From Chitinophagales bacterium (lineage in GTDB: Bacteria; Bacteroidota; Bacteroidia; Chitinophagales; UBA2359): 64,000 nt of DNA. Where the stretch lies: assembly GCA_020636475.1 (NCBI GenBank), contig JACJXU010000008.1:1-64000 (forward strand). Direction: 5' to 3'. Positions 44,643 to 54,362 of the stretch are shown piece by piece (the stretch's first letter is position 1; every line of letters begins with the position of its first letter). The notes beneath the pieces were generated by a model. It made no database searches. It saw only the letters and a program-made list of their open reading frames with translations, and was not told the origin of the DNA. A program made the position numbers and the translations under genes.

Positions 44643-47600
44643 ATGAAATTAAAACTTCTACTTATTCTTGCTTATATAATTTTTCCGACTTTTTTGTGGG
44701 CAAATACTGCTAAAGAATCTTTTATCCTCAATAAAGGACAATGGCACGTCAATGTGCAATATAAGTCTGGGTTTAGTGGCGGTAGTGTTTTTTTGGAGAA
44801 TACCGGCTTCACCTACGTCTTTTATTCACCCAAGTTTTTGTACGATTTGCACCTACAAGAACACGATACTGGCGATGTAAGCGATGTAATGGTGCCGCAA
44901 CATGCACTCAAAACTACTTTTGTTGGTGCTAATACAAATAGTAAACCGGTAGGAAAAAACAAACTCGCTGCCTATTACAACTACTTTATCGGCAACGACC
45001 CTAAAAAATGGGCTGGCGATGTATCCTTGTTTGAAGAAGTAAATTACCAAAACCTTTACGAGGGCATAGACCTGCGCACGTATTTTCAGCAAGGAAGTTT
45101 CAAATATGACTTTATCATAGCAGCAAACCAAGATGCCCAGCAAATACAAGTTTTGTACGATGGTGCCGACGAATTGTGTATAAAAAACAATGAACTGTAC
45201 ATCAGCACTTCCGTAGGCGAAATTATTGAAGAAAGTCCTGTTGCTTATCAAATAATTGGTGGGAAACGCTATAATGTTGCTTGTGTCTATTCACTTACGG
45301 GCAGTACGCTTAGTTTTGCCTTTCCGCAAGGCTACAACACTTCCCAAGACTTGATTATTGACCCGGGCTTGGTGGGCAGCACTTATTCGGGTACTGCCTC
45401 CACAGTGTATGGACATACTGCCACTTACGACAATCAAGGAAATATTTTTGGTGGTGGACGTTGTTTTGGTTCTTCTTATCCTACCACAACAGGCGCATTC
45501 CAAACTTCTTTTGGTGGTGACGTAGATATTTGCCTTAGCAAGTACTCGCCCGATGCTACTACACTTATTTTTGCCACTTATATTGGTGGAGGAAATGCAG
45601 ATATTCCGCATAGTTTGGTGGTGACAGACTTTAATGAAATTGCCGTGATGGGTAGTACACAATCCAATAATTTTCCTGTCGGCATTAATGCTTTTGATTC
45701 GAGTTATAACGGTCAAAGAGATTTGACCCTAACTATTCTTAAAAGCACGGGCAATACACTTATTGGTTCTACTTATATTGGGGGTAGCGGAACTGACGGC
45801 GAAAATCCTTATAATCTGTTTTATGAAGATTCTTATCGAGGAGAGGTAATATTTACTACGGAAAATAATGCTTCTTATTTTTATGTAGCCAGCGTTACAA
45901 ATTCCTCTAATTTTCCAACCCAAAATCCTTACAAAGCTACAATAAGCGGCAATAGTGATGCCGTAATATTTAAAATGAACAGCGATGTTTCGCAAATGAT
46001 TTGGGGAACTTATTTTGGTGGCGGAAACAATGATAGTGCCTTTTCATTAAGAGTCGCCGAAAATAGTAGCGTGTATTTTACCGGAGCTACATCAAGTAAT
46101 AATATACCCACAAACAACAATACTATCGCGCCTAATTTTATGGGTGGTAGTGAATCGGCAAATGGTGATACGGATGCTTTTGTAGCAAGACTAAGTGCGA
46201 ATGGTAACGCTTTAGAACGTTGTTCTTACTTAGGCACCACGAGTTTTGACCAAGCTTATTTTATAGACTTGGACACTGATGAACGCGTGTTTGTTTTTGG
46301 CCTTTCTAAAGGCAATATTTCTGTAACTCCCGGCGTATATAACAATGCCAACGGGCATATGTTCGTTTATTGCTTAGACCAAGACTTTACTTCCTCTTAC
46401 TGGCAAACACGTTTAGGGGGAGGAGGTAATAATTTTCCCAAAATAGCACCTACTGCTTTTCGGGTTGATTTGTGTGGAAATATTTATGCGGGCGGATACA
46501 TTCTTGAGGGAACGAGTGGATTTAGCTATACGCCTGATGCCGTACAAACTACTGCTGCAGATTCACAAGGAGAAGATTTTTATCTGATAGTATTGGAAAA
46601 AGATGCTGCCGATATTGCCTACGGAACACTATTTGGCGGGAATGGTTGGGAACACGTAGATGGTGGCACAAGTCGTTTTGATAATCGCGGTATCGTTTAT
46701 CAAGCAGTCTGTACCAATTCTGATAATTTTAATACAACACCTGGCGCGTATGATAGTGATTTAAACACAGGCTGGGATTTATTCGTATTTAAATTCGATT
46801 TTGAAAAAAGTATTGTTAATGCCAATCCAAGTGTAGATGCCGATGTTTTGCAGGATTATTACGAAGGCTGCGTGCCTTTTACGGTATTTTTTTATCAACA
46901 ACACGACACCTCCACTACTACCAACTACTATTGGGATTTTGGCATTGATGGTGCTACCTCCAATCTCAAAAATCCGCTTTATACTTATCTCGACCCCGGC
47001 GAATATGATGTCCGTTTGGTGGTAGTTGATTCCACCACTTGTAATATTACCGACACCGCCTATGTACATGTAAATGCCGGATTCTCGGAAATAAATAGCA
47101 ATATCGGCTACCAAATAGGCGATATTTGCAATACAGTAAACAACGAAGTAGAAGTTACTTTTTACAATCAAACTATTGGCGATGCGGAACAGAATTACTG
47201 GAATTTTGGCAATTTTCCTTTATTTATCGAAAACGATAACGATACCATTAGTACTTATTACACGCCCGGCACTTACGAAGTAAGTTTGGTAAGCATTGAT
47301 TCTCTGCCGTGCTATGTGGTGGATACAAGTACCATTAGCATCATCATTCCTGAGCCTACAACCATTGCCGCAAGTTTTAGTTTGCCCAATGGTGATTGCG
47401 CGCCTTACAATTTAACGGTAAACTCCGATAATTCGGCACAAAACTATCTTTGGAATTTCGGCGATGGCACGCAAGCCCAAGATTCTGCCACTTCGCATCA
47501 ATATACGCAAGCAGGCACTTACAATGTACAACTCCTTGTTTCGGACAACACTACTTGCAACATTTCCGATAGCGTAAGCTATACCTTAGAAGTATATACG

Positions 47601-48122
47601 CCTATGCATGCCGACTTTTCTGTTTCGGCGGATACGTTAGAATTAGATGAGGTGGTAAATGTAATTTATACCGGAACTACGCCCGAAGCGGACTTGAACT
47701 GGGATTTTGGCGATGGCTCTACCGATGTAGGCACAACAATTTCCCATGCCTTTTCCAATCAAGGCGTATTTTCTATTTGCCTTTATGCCAATAGTATTTA
47801 CAACTGTAATGATTATCTTTGTAAAGAAGTGTATGTAAATTCAAACGCCGTTATTGATGTACCCAATGCTTTTTCACCCAATGGCGATAAACTGAATGAC
47901 ATTTTATTCGTAGAAGGCTCTGGGGTACAATCCATGAATTTTAAAGTGTTTAATCGCTGGGGCGAATTGGTTTTTGAAACAGATGATATACAACAAGGCT
48001 GGGACGGCAATGACCTTAGAGGCAGCAGCCTCGAAAACGATGTTTATACTTTTTTCTTAGAAGCCGACTTAGTGGGTATTGGCTTAATTCAAAAAGTAGG
48101 AAATATCACTTTACTGAAATAA
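44643..48122 (+). CDS. secreted SBBP/PKD protein with T9SS type B (gliding-associated) C-terminal domain
   Basis: A 1159-residue protein with a signal peptide (MKLKLLLILAYIIFPTFLWA). Residues about 25-240 form the DUF7948-like N-terminal module (FILNKGQWHVNVQYKSG, KWAGDVSLFEEVNYQNLYEGIDLRTYF in pieces). About 240-720 contains SBBP-like propeller repeats (GAFQTSFGGDVDICLSKYSPD, TYIGGGNAD, TYIGGSGTD, TYFGGGNND). PKD-like domains follow (YYWDFGIDGATS, YLWNFGDGTQAQ, LNWDFGDGSTDV). The last 95 residues (VPNAFSPNGDKLNDIL, FNRWGELVFE, GWDGNDLRG) are the gliding-motility-associated type B sorting domain. Type B cargo is typically paired with a PorP/SprF protein, which is the next gene, 30 bases on. 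Confidence 0.92.
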   Translation: MKLKLLLILAYIIFPTFLWANTAKESFILNKGQWHVNVQYKSGFSGGSVFLENTGFTYVFYSPKFLYDLHLQEHDTGDVSDVMVPQHALKTTFVGANTNSKPVGKNKLAAYYNYFIGNDPKKWAGDVSLFEEVNYQNLYEGIDLRTYFQQGSFKYDFIIAANQDAQQIQVLYDGADELCIKNNELYISTSVGEIIEESPVAYQIIGGKRYNVACVYSLTGSTLSFAFPQGYNTSQDLIIDPGLVGSTYSGTASTVYGHTATYDNQGNIFGGGRCFGSSYPTTTGAFQTSFGGDVDICLSKYSPDATTLIFATYIGGGNADIPHSLVVTDFNEIAVMGSTQSNNFPVGINAFDSSYNGQRDLTLTILKSTGNTLIGSTYIGGSGTDGENPYNLFYEDSYRGEVIFTTENNASYFYVASVTNSSNFPTQNPYKATISGNSDAVIFKMNSDVSQMIWGTYFGGGNNDSAFSLRVAENSSVYFTGATSSNNIPTNNNTIAPNFMGGSESANGDTDAFVARLSANGNALERCSYLGTTSFDQAYFIDLDTDERVFVFGLSKGNISVTPGVYNNANGHMFVYCLDQDFTSSYWQTRLGGGGNNFPKIAPTAFRVDLCGNIYAGGYILEGTSGFSYTPDAVQTTAADSQGEDFYLIVLEKDAADIAYGTLFGGNGWEHVDGGTSRFDNRGIVYQAVCTNSDNFNTTPGAYDSDLNTGWDLFVFKFDFEKSIVNANPSVDADVLQDYYEGCVPFTVFFYQQHDTSTTTNYYWDFGIDGATSNLKNPLYTYLDPGEYDVRLVVVDSTTCNITDTAYVHVNAGFSEINSNIGYQIGDICNTVNNEVEVTFYNQTIGDAEQNYWNFGNFPLFIENDNDTISTYYTPGTYEVSLVSIDSLPCYVVDTSTISIIIPEPTTIAASFSLPNGDCAPYNLTVNSDNSAQNYLWNFGDGTQAQDSATSHQYTQAGTYNVQLLVSDNTTCNISDSVSYTLEVYTPMHADFSVSADTLELDEVVNVIYTGTTPEADLNWDFGDGSTDVGTTISHAFSNQGVFSICLYANSIYNCNDYLCKEVYVNSNAVIDVPNAFSPNGDKLNDILFVEGSGVQSMNFKVFNRWGELVFETDDIQQGWDGNDLRGSSLENDVYTFFLEADLVGIGLIQKVGNITLLK

Positions 48123-48152
48123 TTTTTTCAACAAAAAATAAGATTTTAACTC

Positions 48153-49181
48153 ATGCGTATTGAAAAAATTTTGTTCGTTTTAATGATAATAGGCACTTCG
48201 CTGCTGCAAGTATCGGCGCAAGACCTTCACTATACACAGTTTTATGCCGCACCACTGCAATATAATCCTGCCAATACAGGCAATTTCAATGGAAGCTATC
48301 GTGTAGGAGCTATTTTGCGAAGTCAGTGGGCAAGTGTTACTGTTCCTTACCAAACCGTAAGTGCTTATTCCGATTTTGCGCTTGTACAAGACGAATACGC
48401 GAATAATTGGATAGGATTGGGCTTGCATGTGAGTATGGACCGTGCCGGCGATGGTATTTTGCAAACCTTCAACGCTTCGGGAAATGTGGCTTTCCACAAA
48501 GATTTGAGCGCAGGTATTTATATTTCTTTGGGCGGAAGTTTTGGTTATACACAGAAAAGCATTGACTTTTCCAAGTTGCGTTTCAACAGCCAGTGGAACG
48601 AAACCTATTTTGACATAGAACTACCTTCCAACGAAAGCTATGACTACGAAACGCGTGGCAACTTAGACGTAGCTGCAGGGGTTGCGCTTACGTTTGAATT
48701 GAGCGAAGACCTTATTCTAAATGTAGGTTCGGCACTTTTGCACGTAAACGAACCCATCGAAAGTTTTTATTTTACCGACAACCTGCACGGCAACAATCGG
48801 CGAAATACGCGCTTGGTGAGTTACCTCAATGCCGAATATCACCTAAACGACTACTTTTACTTACAGCCGGGCGTGTTTTTTGGCAGCGAGCGCAAAGCGC
48901 GCGAACTAATGCTGGGTAGCAATGCGGTGTTTGTGTTGCAAACCGGAACCGCTTACCAAAAAGGCTCGCAAGTTTGGGCGGGACTGTGGTACCGAAACAA
49001 AGATGCTATTGCGCCGGTACTCGGTTATGCGTGGGGTACTACGCGTGCATTATTTAGCTACGACATCAATATTTCTAACCTTAACATAGCTTCTAATTAT
49101 CGTGGAGGAGGCGAACTGTCGATACAGCATATTGGCGGTTTTCGCCAAAAAGAAGGACGGCTGCATTGTCCGAGGTTTTAG
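48153..49181 (+). CDS. PorP/SprF-family T9SS membrane protein
   Basis: A 342-residue outer-membrane beta-barrel with a signal peptide (MRIEKILFVLMIIGTSLLQVSAQ). It opens with the PorP/SprF hallmark DLHYTQFYAAPLQYNPANTG. Alternating amphipathic strands continue through GSFGYTQKSIDFSKLRFNSQW, LVSYLNAEYHLNDYFYLQPG and SYDINISNLNIASNYRGGGEL. Family members are needed for secretion or anchoring of adjacent type B T9SS cargo such as SprB. It lies 30 bases after its probable cargo gene and forms an operon with it. Confidence 0.93.
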   Translation: MRIEKILFVLMIIGTSLLQVSAQDLHYTQFYAAPLQYNPANTGNFNGSYRVGAILRSQWASVTVPYQTVSAYSDFALVQDEYANNWIGLGLHVSMDRAGDGILQTFNASGNVAFHKDLSAGIYISLGGSFGYTQKSIDFSKLRFNSQWNETYFDIELPSNESYDYETRGNLDVAAGVALTFELSEDLILNVGSALLHVNEPIESFYFTDNLHGNNRRNTRLVSYLNAEYHLNDYFYLQPGVFFGSERKARELMLGSNAVFVLQTGTAYQKGSQVWAGLWYRNKDAIAPVLGYAWGTTRALFSYDINISNLNIASNYRGGGELSIQHIGGFRQKEGRLHCPRF

Positions 49182-49250
49182 AAAAAAACTTCATTTTTTT
49201 ATCTAAAAAATAATCACAAAAAGCAGAAGTCTAAATTGAATTAAAACACG

Positions 49251-49258
49251 TATCTTTG
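49251..49258 (+). promoter_or_regulatory. -7 box before the TPR-like gene
   Basis: TATCTTTG fits TAnnTTTG and lies 50 bases before the ATG at 49309. A TTG (49236-49238) stands closer than the usual -33 spacing, so only the -7 element is convincing. Confidence 0.4.
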
Positions 49259-49308
49259 TGCAGAATTGCTGAGAAAAATCAGCTTGTTGCCTTATATTTT
49301 TTTGTAAT

Positions 49309-50838
49309 ATGCCTGCAAACGATGCACTTTTTGTTTTAATAAAATCCCTAAACAAAGCTGAAAAACGATTTTTTAAGGTTTTTTCGTCACGGCACATTCT
49401 CGGTGACGACAACAAGTATTTACTCTTGTTTGATGCCATTGACAAGCAAAAAGTGTATGACGAGCAAGCCCTGAAAAAACAATTTGCAGCCTATAAATTC
49501 TCGCAACGCCTATCGCCGCTAAAAAGCTATTTGTACGACATGATTTTGAAAAGTATGAGCGTGTATTTTACTACGCACAGTATTGATGCGCAGTTGCTGG
49601 AAGATGTGAAACAAATATGTTTTTTATACGAAAAAAATTTGTTAGAGCAAGTACAAAAAAAACTAAAAAGTGCCTACAAAATCGCGCTCGCCAATGAAAG
49701 GTTAAGCATTTTGCCCGAACTTTTTTATTGGCAAAAAAAAATAATGGAAGCCGGATTTTATACGCGCCACAGCTTGGACGATATTGCGGACATATACGGC
49801 AAGGCGAAAAAGTATATCCAAAAGCTAAATACCATTAACGAATACTGGCAACTTGAGGCGAAACTGTATTTTCAGTACAATCACGAAGGCGTTATTCGCA
49901 ATCGCACCGAATTGCACAAAATTGAAGACGTGCTGCAATCGAATTTGATGAAAAACGAAAACAAAGCCGATTCGTTTGAAGCCGAACTCCTGTACAACAA
50001 AATTTACGCAACCTACTTTTTCGTGCTACGCGATTTTTCCAGTTGTTACGCCTACATAAAAAAAGTGGTGGATTTGCTCGAATCGAAACCCGAAATGATG
50101 CAGGTGCGTCCGGTGCAATATGTGCAAGCTATCAGCAATTTGCTGAATATGAGCCGCGCGCTGCAAAAAAACGAAGAAACCTCGCATTATCTCCAACAAC
50201 TCAAAAATTTGCTTCAAGACAAAAAATTTCCGCGCTCGGAGCGGGTAATGATAAAACTCTTTGAAGCCTACTATTATCATCAACTCAATTATTTGCAAGA
50301 CAGTGGCAATTTATCCGAAAGTTCGCAGTATATGAAAGAAGTGGTGGAAGGTTTGGAACGTTACAATGGAAAAATTGATAAAATGGGCGAAGTAATGCTT
50401 CGTTTTCATTTAGTAAAAATTTGTATCCAGCGCAAAAACTACGCCGAAGCACTCGCGTGGCTGCGCAAAATATTGGACAACGAAACTCCCGATTACCGCC
50501 ATGATATTTATGGATTTTCGCATGTATTGTACATTTTGCTGTTGTTAGAAAGTTCTGCCAACAACAAAACTTTGCTCAGTGCGCTACAACAAAACTTATA
50601 CTATTTCCGTATGCGCAATCCTCAGTATCAGTTTGATGCTTGTATTGTTTTATTTTTGGAAAATCTGCTAAATTCCAAGCTGCAAAACGAAGATATACAA
50701 GCAGCGTACTTGCAATTGTATCAAGAACTCCAAGAATTATCGCAAGACCCTTTTGAGCGCAAAGCCTTTGCTTATTTCGATTTTTTGAGTTGGATAGAAG
50801 CCCAAATGCAGCCACTTAGTGCCACAAAAGCCCATTAA
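49309..50838 (+). CDS. cytoplasmic alpha-solenoid hypothetical protein of Bacteroidota
   Basis: A 509-residue, almost entirely helical protein without signal peptide. It opens DALFVLIKSLNKAEKRFFKVF and continues with helix pairs suggestive of degenerate TPR repeats (LLYNKIYATYFFVLRDFSSCYAYIKK, HLVKICIQRKNYAEALAWLRKIL in part). The beginning resembles a conserved family of uncharacterised proteins in this phylum. No catalytic motif is seen. A scaffold role is a guess from fold only. It has its own -7 box and ends 66 bases before the NifU-like gene. Confidence 0.7.
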   Translation: MPANDALFVLIKSLNKAEKRFFKVFSSRHILGDDNKYLLLFDAIDKQKVYDEQALKKQFAAYKFSQRLSPLKSYLYDMILKSMSVYFTTHSIDAQLLEDVKQICFLYEKNLLEQVQKKLKSAYKIALANERLSILPELFYWQKKIMEAGFYTRHSLDDIADIYGKAKKYIQKLNTINEYWQLEAKLYFQYNHEGVIRNRTELHKIEDVLQSNLMKNENKADSFEAELLYNKIYATYFFVLRDFSSCYAYIKKVVDLLESKPEMMQVRPVQYVQAISNLLNMSRALQKNEETSHYLQQLKNLLQDKKFPRSERVMIKLFEAYYYHQLNYLQDSGNLSESSQYMKEVVEGLERYNGKIDKMGEVMLRFHLVKICIQRKNYAEALAWLRKILDNETPDYRHDIYGFSHVLYILLLLESSANNKTLLSALQQNLYYFRMRNPQYQFDACIVLFLENLLNSKLQNEDIQAAYLQLYQELQELSQDPFERKAFAYFDFLSWIEAQMQPLSATKAH

Positions 50839-50904
50839 AATATGGCGCACAAAACTTTTATTGGGGCAAAATTGTTGCCTTAACATAAAAATACAACACA
50901 AAAA

Positions 50905-51504
50905 ATGCAAGATACTTATCGCACCATTATCAGCATCTACACCGAAGCTACTCCCAATCCCGAGACAATGAAATTTGTACTCAACAAAATGCTTTTTGCC
51001 CAAAATAGTGTGGACTTTCCCGATGCCGAATCGGTAAACGGTGCTTCCGACCTTGCCGATGCTTTGTTTTTGCTGCCTTTTGTAAAATCGGTGTTTATTG
51101 CCAACAACTTTGTTACCATCGGCAAAAATCCCAAGGACGACTGGTACGAAATTATCCCTTCGGTAAAAGAATTACTTAAAAAATATTTATCCGAAGAAAA
51201 AAGTATCGTAAATGCCGAACTGGTTCGCGAGCGCAAAATAGTACAAAGTCCCACACTCGGTGCCAACGAAACGGAAATAGTGAAACGCATTGAAGAATTA
51301 TTGCAAAAATATGTGCAACCAGCCGTAGAACGCGATGGCGGCTCTATTGTATTTCGCGGCTTCGACAACGGAAAGGTGATTTTGGGCATGCAAGGAGCTT
51401 GTAGCGGCTGCCCGTCTTCGCAAATAACGCTCAAAGCCGGCATTGAAGGAATGATGAAACGCATGATTCCCGAAGTAACCGAAGTAGTAGCCGAAGCACT
51501 CTAA
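50905..51504 (+). CDS. NifU-like Fe-S scaffold protein (Nfu)
   Basis: A 199-residue protein with the Nfu architecture. Residues about 1-90 form an Nfu N-terminal domain (EATPNPETMKFVLNKML, SPLADALF-like ASDLADALFLLPFVKSVFI, NFVTIGKNPKDDW). The C-terminal NifU domain from about 122 has the cluster-binding C-x-x-C as GACSGCPSS (Cys166 and Cys169). Nfu proteins hold and deliver [4Fe-4S] clusters. It lies downstream of the TPR-like protein on the same strand and is followed by two terminators. Confidence 0.93.
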   Translation: MQDTYRTIISIYTEATPNPETMKFVLNKMLFAQNSVDFPDAESVNGASDLADALFLLPFVKSVFIANNFVTIGKNPKDDWYEIIPSVKELLKKYLSEEKSIVNAELVRERKIVQSPTLGANETEIVKRIEELLQKYVQPAVERDGGSIVFRGFDNGKVILGMQGACSGCPSSQITLKAGIEGMMKRMIPEVTEVVAEAL

Positions 51505-51528
51505 CAAAAAAATAGCTTTTTCATTCAT

Positions 51529-51557
51529 AATCCTTTTAGTGAACAATAAGGATTTTT
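51529..51557 (+). terminator. intrinsic terminator after nfu (first)
   Basis: AATCCTT (51529-51535) with AAGGATT (51548-51554) and a short T-run, 25 bases after the stop. Confidence 0.6.
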
Positions 51558-51559
51558 AG

Positions 51560-51589
51560 GAGGTTGCCCACCAAGGCAGCCTCTTTTTT
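51560..51589 (+). terminator. intrinsic terminator after nfu (second)
   Basis: GAGG-TTGCC (51560-51568) with GGCAG-CCTC (51575-51583), six-base loop and a T-run to 51589. Tandem with the preceding one. Confidence 0.8.
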
Positions 51590-51651
51590 ATAATAATTTT
51601 CAAAAAAATACGTATTTTACTTCGTAAATTGTACGCTAAAAATTTTTTGCG

Positions 51652-52440
51652 ATGAAAAACATACTTCTTTGTTTGCTGCTTGTACTAAGCACATTTTGCT
51701 TTCCGGTACAGGCACAAGTGTATTTTGCCCAATACTTGGAAAATGAAGTATTTGTGGGTCCCGAAAATGTGAGCATTTTCTTTCCGGGAATAAAAGACTA
51801 TTACCTGAACCGATTTGACGAGAAACTGAACGTTTTGGAAGCCGATAAAAACGAAGTGTATAACAAACAACTTGAAGCCGGACTAAGCCCGCCGAAACAA
51901 AGAGCCTTAGCAAACACTTATACCAAAATCCAGCAAGAAATTTCTCACCTGAACGAAATGAAACAACATTGGCAAGATTTTGACGAATACAAATTCAATA
52001 TTTTTTTCTTGGACAACGATTATTGCTTTGAACTAAACTACCGCGACACTATTTACAACCAAACAAATGCCCACTTTTCTATCAATGAGGAAACTTCTAC
52101 TATTCAGTTTGTGGAGTTTGTGGATGCAAAACGCTGGGCAATGTCATCAAAGTGGCGGCAAATAGAAAATCCTAAGTACAAAAATGACAAAACCGAAGAA
52201 CGGTACATATTTTGCCCTGAAACCGTATATGAGTATTTTTTTGAAGATAACTATTATACAAAAGTTAACTTGAACCGAATTTCTCCACTTTCTGCTTTTA
52301 GCTATGACTCCGTAGAAAAACAATTAGTAAAGAAAGTGGAAGTAACGCTAAAAAAACCGACTTCAACTATTACCGTCATAAAGTTTGACAACAACCAATC
52401 CTTACCTCCGGCAAAACTAACACTTCAAGAATGTCCGTAA
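51652..52440 (+). CDS. secreted hypothetical protein
   Basis: A 262-residue protein with a clear signal peptide (MKNILLCLLLVLSTFCFPVQAQ, 22 residues, given as MKNILLCLLL plus core). The mature part is charged and aromatic-rich, with a possible short coiled coil at about 60-110 (NRFDEKLNVLEADKNEVY, KIQQEISHLNEMKQHW). No family is recognised. The neighbours (nfu upstream behind terminators, a TPR protein 77 bases downstream) give no functional clue. The start is set by the signal peptide. Confidence 0.75.
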   Translation: MKNILLCLLLVLSTFCFPVQAQVYFAQYLENEVFVGPENVSIFFPGIKDYYLNRFDEKLNVLEADKNEVYNKQLEAGLSPPKQRALANTYTKIQQEISHLNEMKQHWQDFDEYKFNIFFLDNDYCFELNYRDTIYNQTNAHFSINEETSTIQFVEFVDAKRWAMSSKWRQIENPKYKNDKTEERYIFCPETVYEYFFEDNYYTKVNLNRISPLSAFSYDSVEKQLVKKVEVTLKKPTSTITVIKFDNNQSLPPAKLTLQECP

Positions 52441-52517
52441 GATTTGTAATAAAAAATACGAAACCTTAAACCCCTTTTGTTGTTTTGATGTTCTGTTCTC
52501 AAATATTCGTTTTTAAA

Positions 52518-54356
52518 ATGTTTTATTCCAACAACATAAAAAAAATAACGGCACTTTGCCTCAGTCTGTTTTTTGCCACCATTTTGTGGGCACAAACCGA
52601 CCAAGACCTAAAACTGGCACAACAGTATTTTGCGCGCGGCGAATACGAAAAGGCTATGCCTATTTACAAAAAAATATTTGAGGAAAATCCCGACAATGCC
52701 TACTATTATCAAAACTATTTTCGCACCCTCATTTTTGTAAAAGACTACAACCAAGCTGAAGCCTTGGCAAAAGCACGCCTGAAAGACAAAAAATGGCGCG
52801 ACGACCCGAATCTAAATGTGGATTTGGGTTATTTGTACCTTCAAAAAAATGAAGAAGACAAAGCTGAGGGCGAATTTAAAAAAGCCATTGCCAACTTAGA
52901 TGCCGCAAACTTAGCGCGTGTGTACTCGCTTGCCAATACTTTTGGTAATTACGACATGGTGTCCTACATGATACAAGTGTATGAGCGCGCCCGCGACCTT
53001 CGCAACGACCCTACTGCCTACGCTTACGAAATGGCACTTGCCTACAAGCGTTTGGGCGATTTTGAGCCGATGGTACGCGAATACCTCACTTTTGCCTTAG
53101 CCAGCAATGCCAATGTGCAAATTATTAAAAACGAATTTCAACGATATTTGGAAGATGAAGACAAACGCGATTTTATAGAAGCAGAACTCTACAAACGCAT
53201 TCAAAAAAGTGATAATGAAATTCTCTACACCGAATTGCTAACTTGGCTTTTTATCCAAAACAAAGACTTCGACTCAGCACTTATTCAAGTAAAAGCACTC
53301 GACCGCCGCCTCAACGAAAACGGACAGCGCGTTTTTGAAATTGCCCAAACCGCTCTTTTGGAAAATATGTACGATACTGCCATCGAAGCGTATCAGTATG
53401 TAATAGACAAAGGAAATCTAAGTCCACTCTACGAGCCGGCGCGCACGGGTTTGCTCAATGCACAAATGCAACGCATTGAAAACAGCATCAGCTACACGCA
53501 AGAAGATTTGTTGGCATTGGAAAGCAACTATACCGTTTTGTTAAATGAATTGGGTAGAAATGCCAATACTGCCGCCACCATGCGCGAGTTGGCACAACTC
53601 TACGCTTTGTACATTCACGATGTACCCAAATCTATCGAAATTTTGGAAGAAGTAATTCAAATGCCTGCCACTAAGCCCGCACTTCGTGCAAAATGTAAAT
53701 TAGACCTCGGCGATTACTACATTATTGATGGCGATGTGTGGGAAGCAGCTTTGTATTATATGCAAGTGGACAAGGAGTTTAAAGATGATATTTTGGGTGA
53801 AGAGGCGCGGTTTAAAAATGCGAAATTAGCTTATTACAACGGCGATTTTGAGTGGGCGCAAACGCAACTGAATGTGTTAAAAGCCTCCACTTCCGAACTC
53901 ATTGCCAATGACGCGCTGGAGTTGTCGGTTTTTATTATTGATAATCTGGGAATGGATACTTCTGCTACGGCTTTGCAAATGTTTGCCGATGCCGATTTAT
54001 TGTTGTTTCAAAACAAATACACCGAATCTTTGGCAATGTTGGACAAGCTGTCAGTACAATTTCCCGGACACGCCCTCGCCGATGATATTATTTTCAGAAA
54101 AGGAAAAATAGCGTACCAGCAACGCCAATACGAGAAAGCCGCCACTTATTGGGAAGATTTGTTGCAAAACTATGCTTCGGATATTCTTACGGACGACGCG
54201 CTTTTTCTCTTAGCCGATTTATACCAAAATCATTTTGGCGATACAGCCAAAGCGATGGAATATTACCAACGCATTATTGTAGATTTTTCGGGTAGTTTAT
54301 ATACCGTAGAAGCACGCAAACGCTATCGTAAACTGCGTGGTGATGCGCTGAATTAA
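52518..54356 (+). CDS. secreted tetratricopeptide repeat protein
   Basis: A 612-residue protein. The ATG at 52518 gives MFYSNNIKKITALCLSLFFA, a good signal peptide, and is preferred to one 11 codons upstream (52485). TPR units begin at once (LAQQYFARGEYEKAMPIYKK) and recur to the C-terminus (YNQAEALAKARLKDKKW, DALFLLADLYQNHFGDTAKAMEYY), with tolerance for irregular helices in the middle. Similar long periplasmic TPR proteins are common in Bacteroidota with unknown partners. It ends seven bases before the convergent M28 gene stop codon. Confidence 0.8.
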   Translation: MFYSNNIKKITALCLSLFFATILWAQTDQDLKLAQQYFARGEYEKAMPIYKKIFEENPDNAYYYQNYFRTLIFVKDYNQAEALAKARLKDKKWRDDPNLNVDLGYLYLQKNEEDKAEGEFKKAIANLDAANLARVYSLANTFGNYDMVSYMIQVYERARDLRNDPTAYAYEMALAYKRLGDFEPMVREYLTFALASNANVQIIKNEFQRYLEDEDKRDFIEAELYKRIQKSDNEILYTELLTWLFIQNKDFDSALIQVKALDRRLNENGQRVFEIAQTALLENMYDTAIEAYQYVIDKGNLSPLYEPARTGLLNAQMQRIENSISYTQEDLLALESNYTVLLNELGRNANTAATMRELAQLYALYIHDVPKSIEILEEVIQMPATKPALRAKCKLDLGDYYIIDGDVWEAALYYMQVDKEFKDDILGEEARFKNAKLAYYNGDFEWAQTQLNVLKASTSELIANDALELSVFIIDNLGMDTSATALQMFADADLLLFQNKYTESLAMLDKLSVQFPGHALADDIIFRKGKIAYQQRQYEKAATYWEDLLQNYASDILTDDALFLLADLYQNHFGDTAKAMEYYQRIIVDFSGSLYTVEARKRYRKLRGDALN

Positions 54357-54362
54357 AAAAAA

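Noticed and set aside
49309..49450. HEAT- or kinase-like motif in the alpha-solenoid protein
   Set aside because: Only weak helix periodicity was visible; no motif could be supported.
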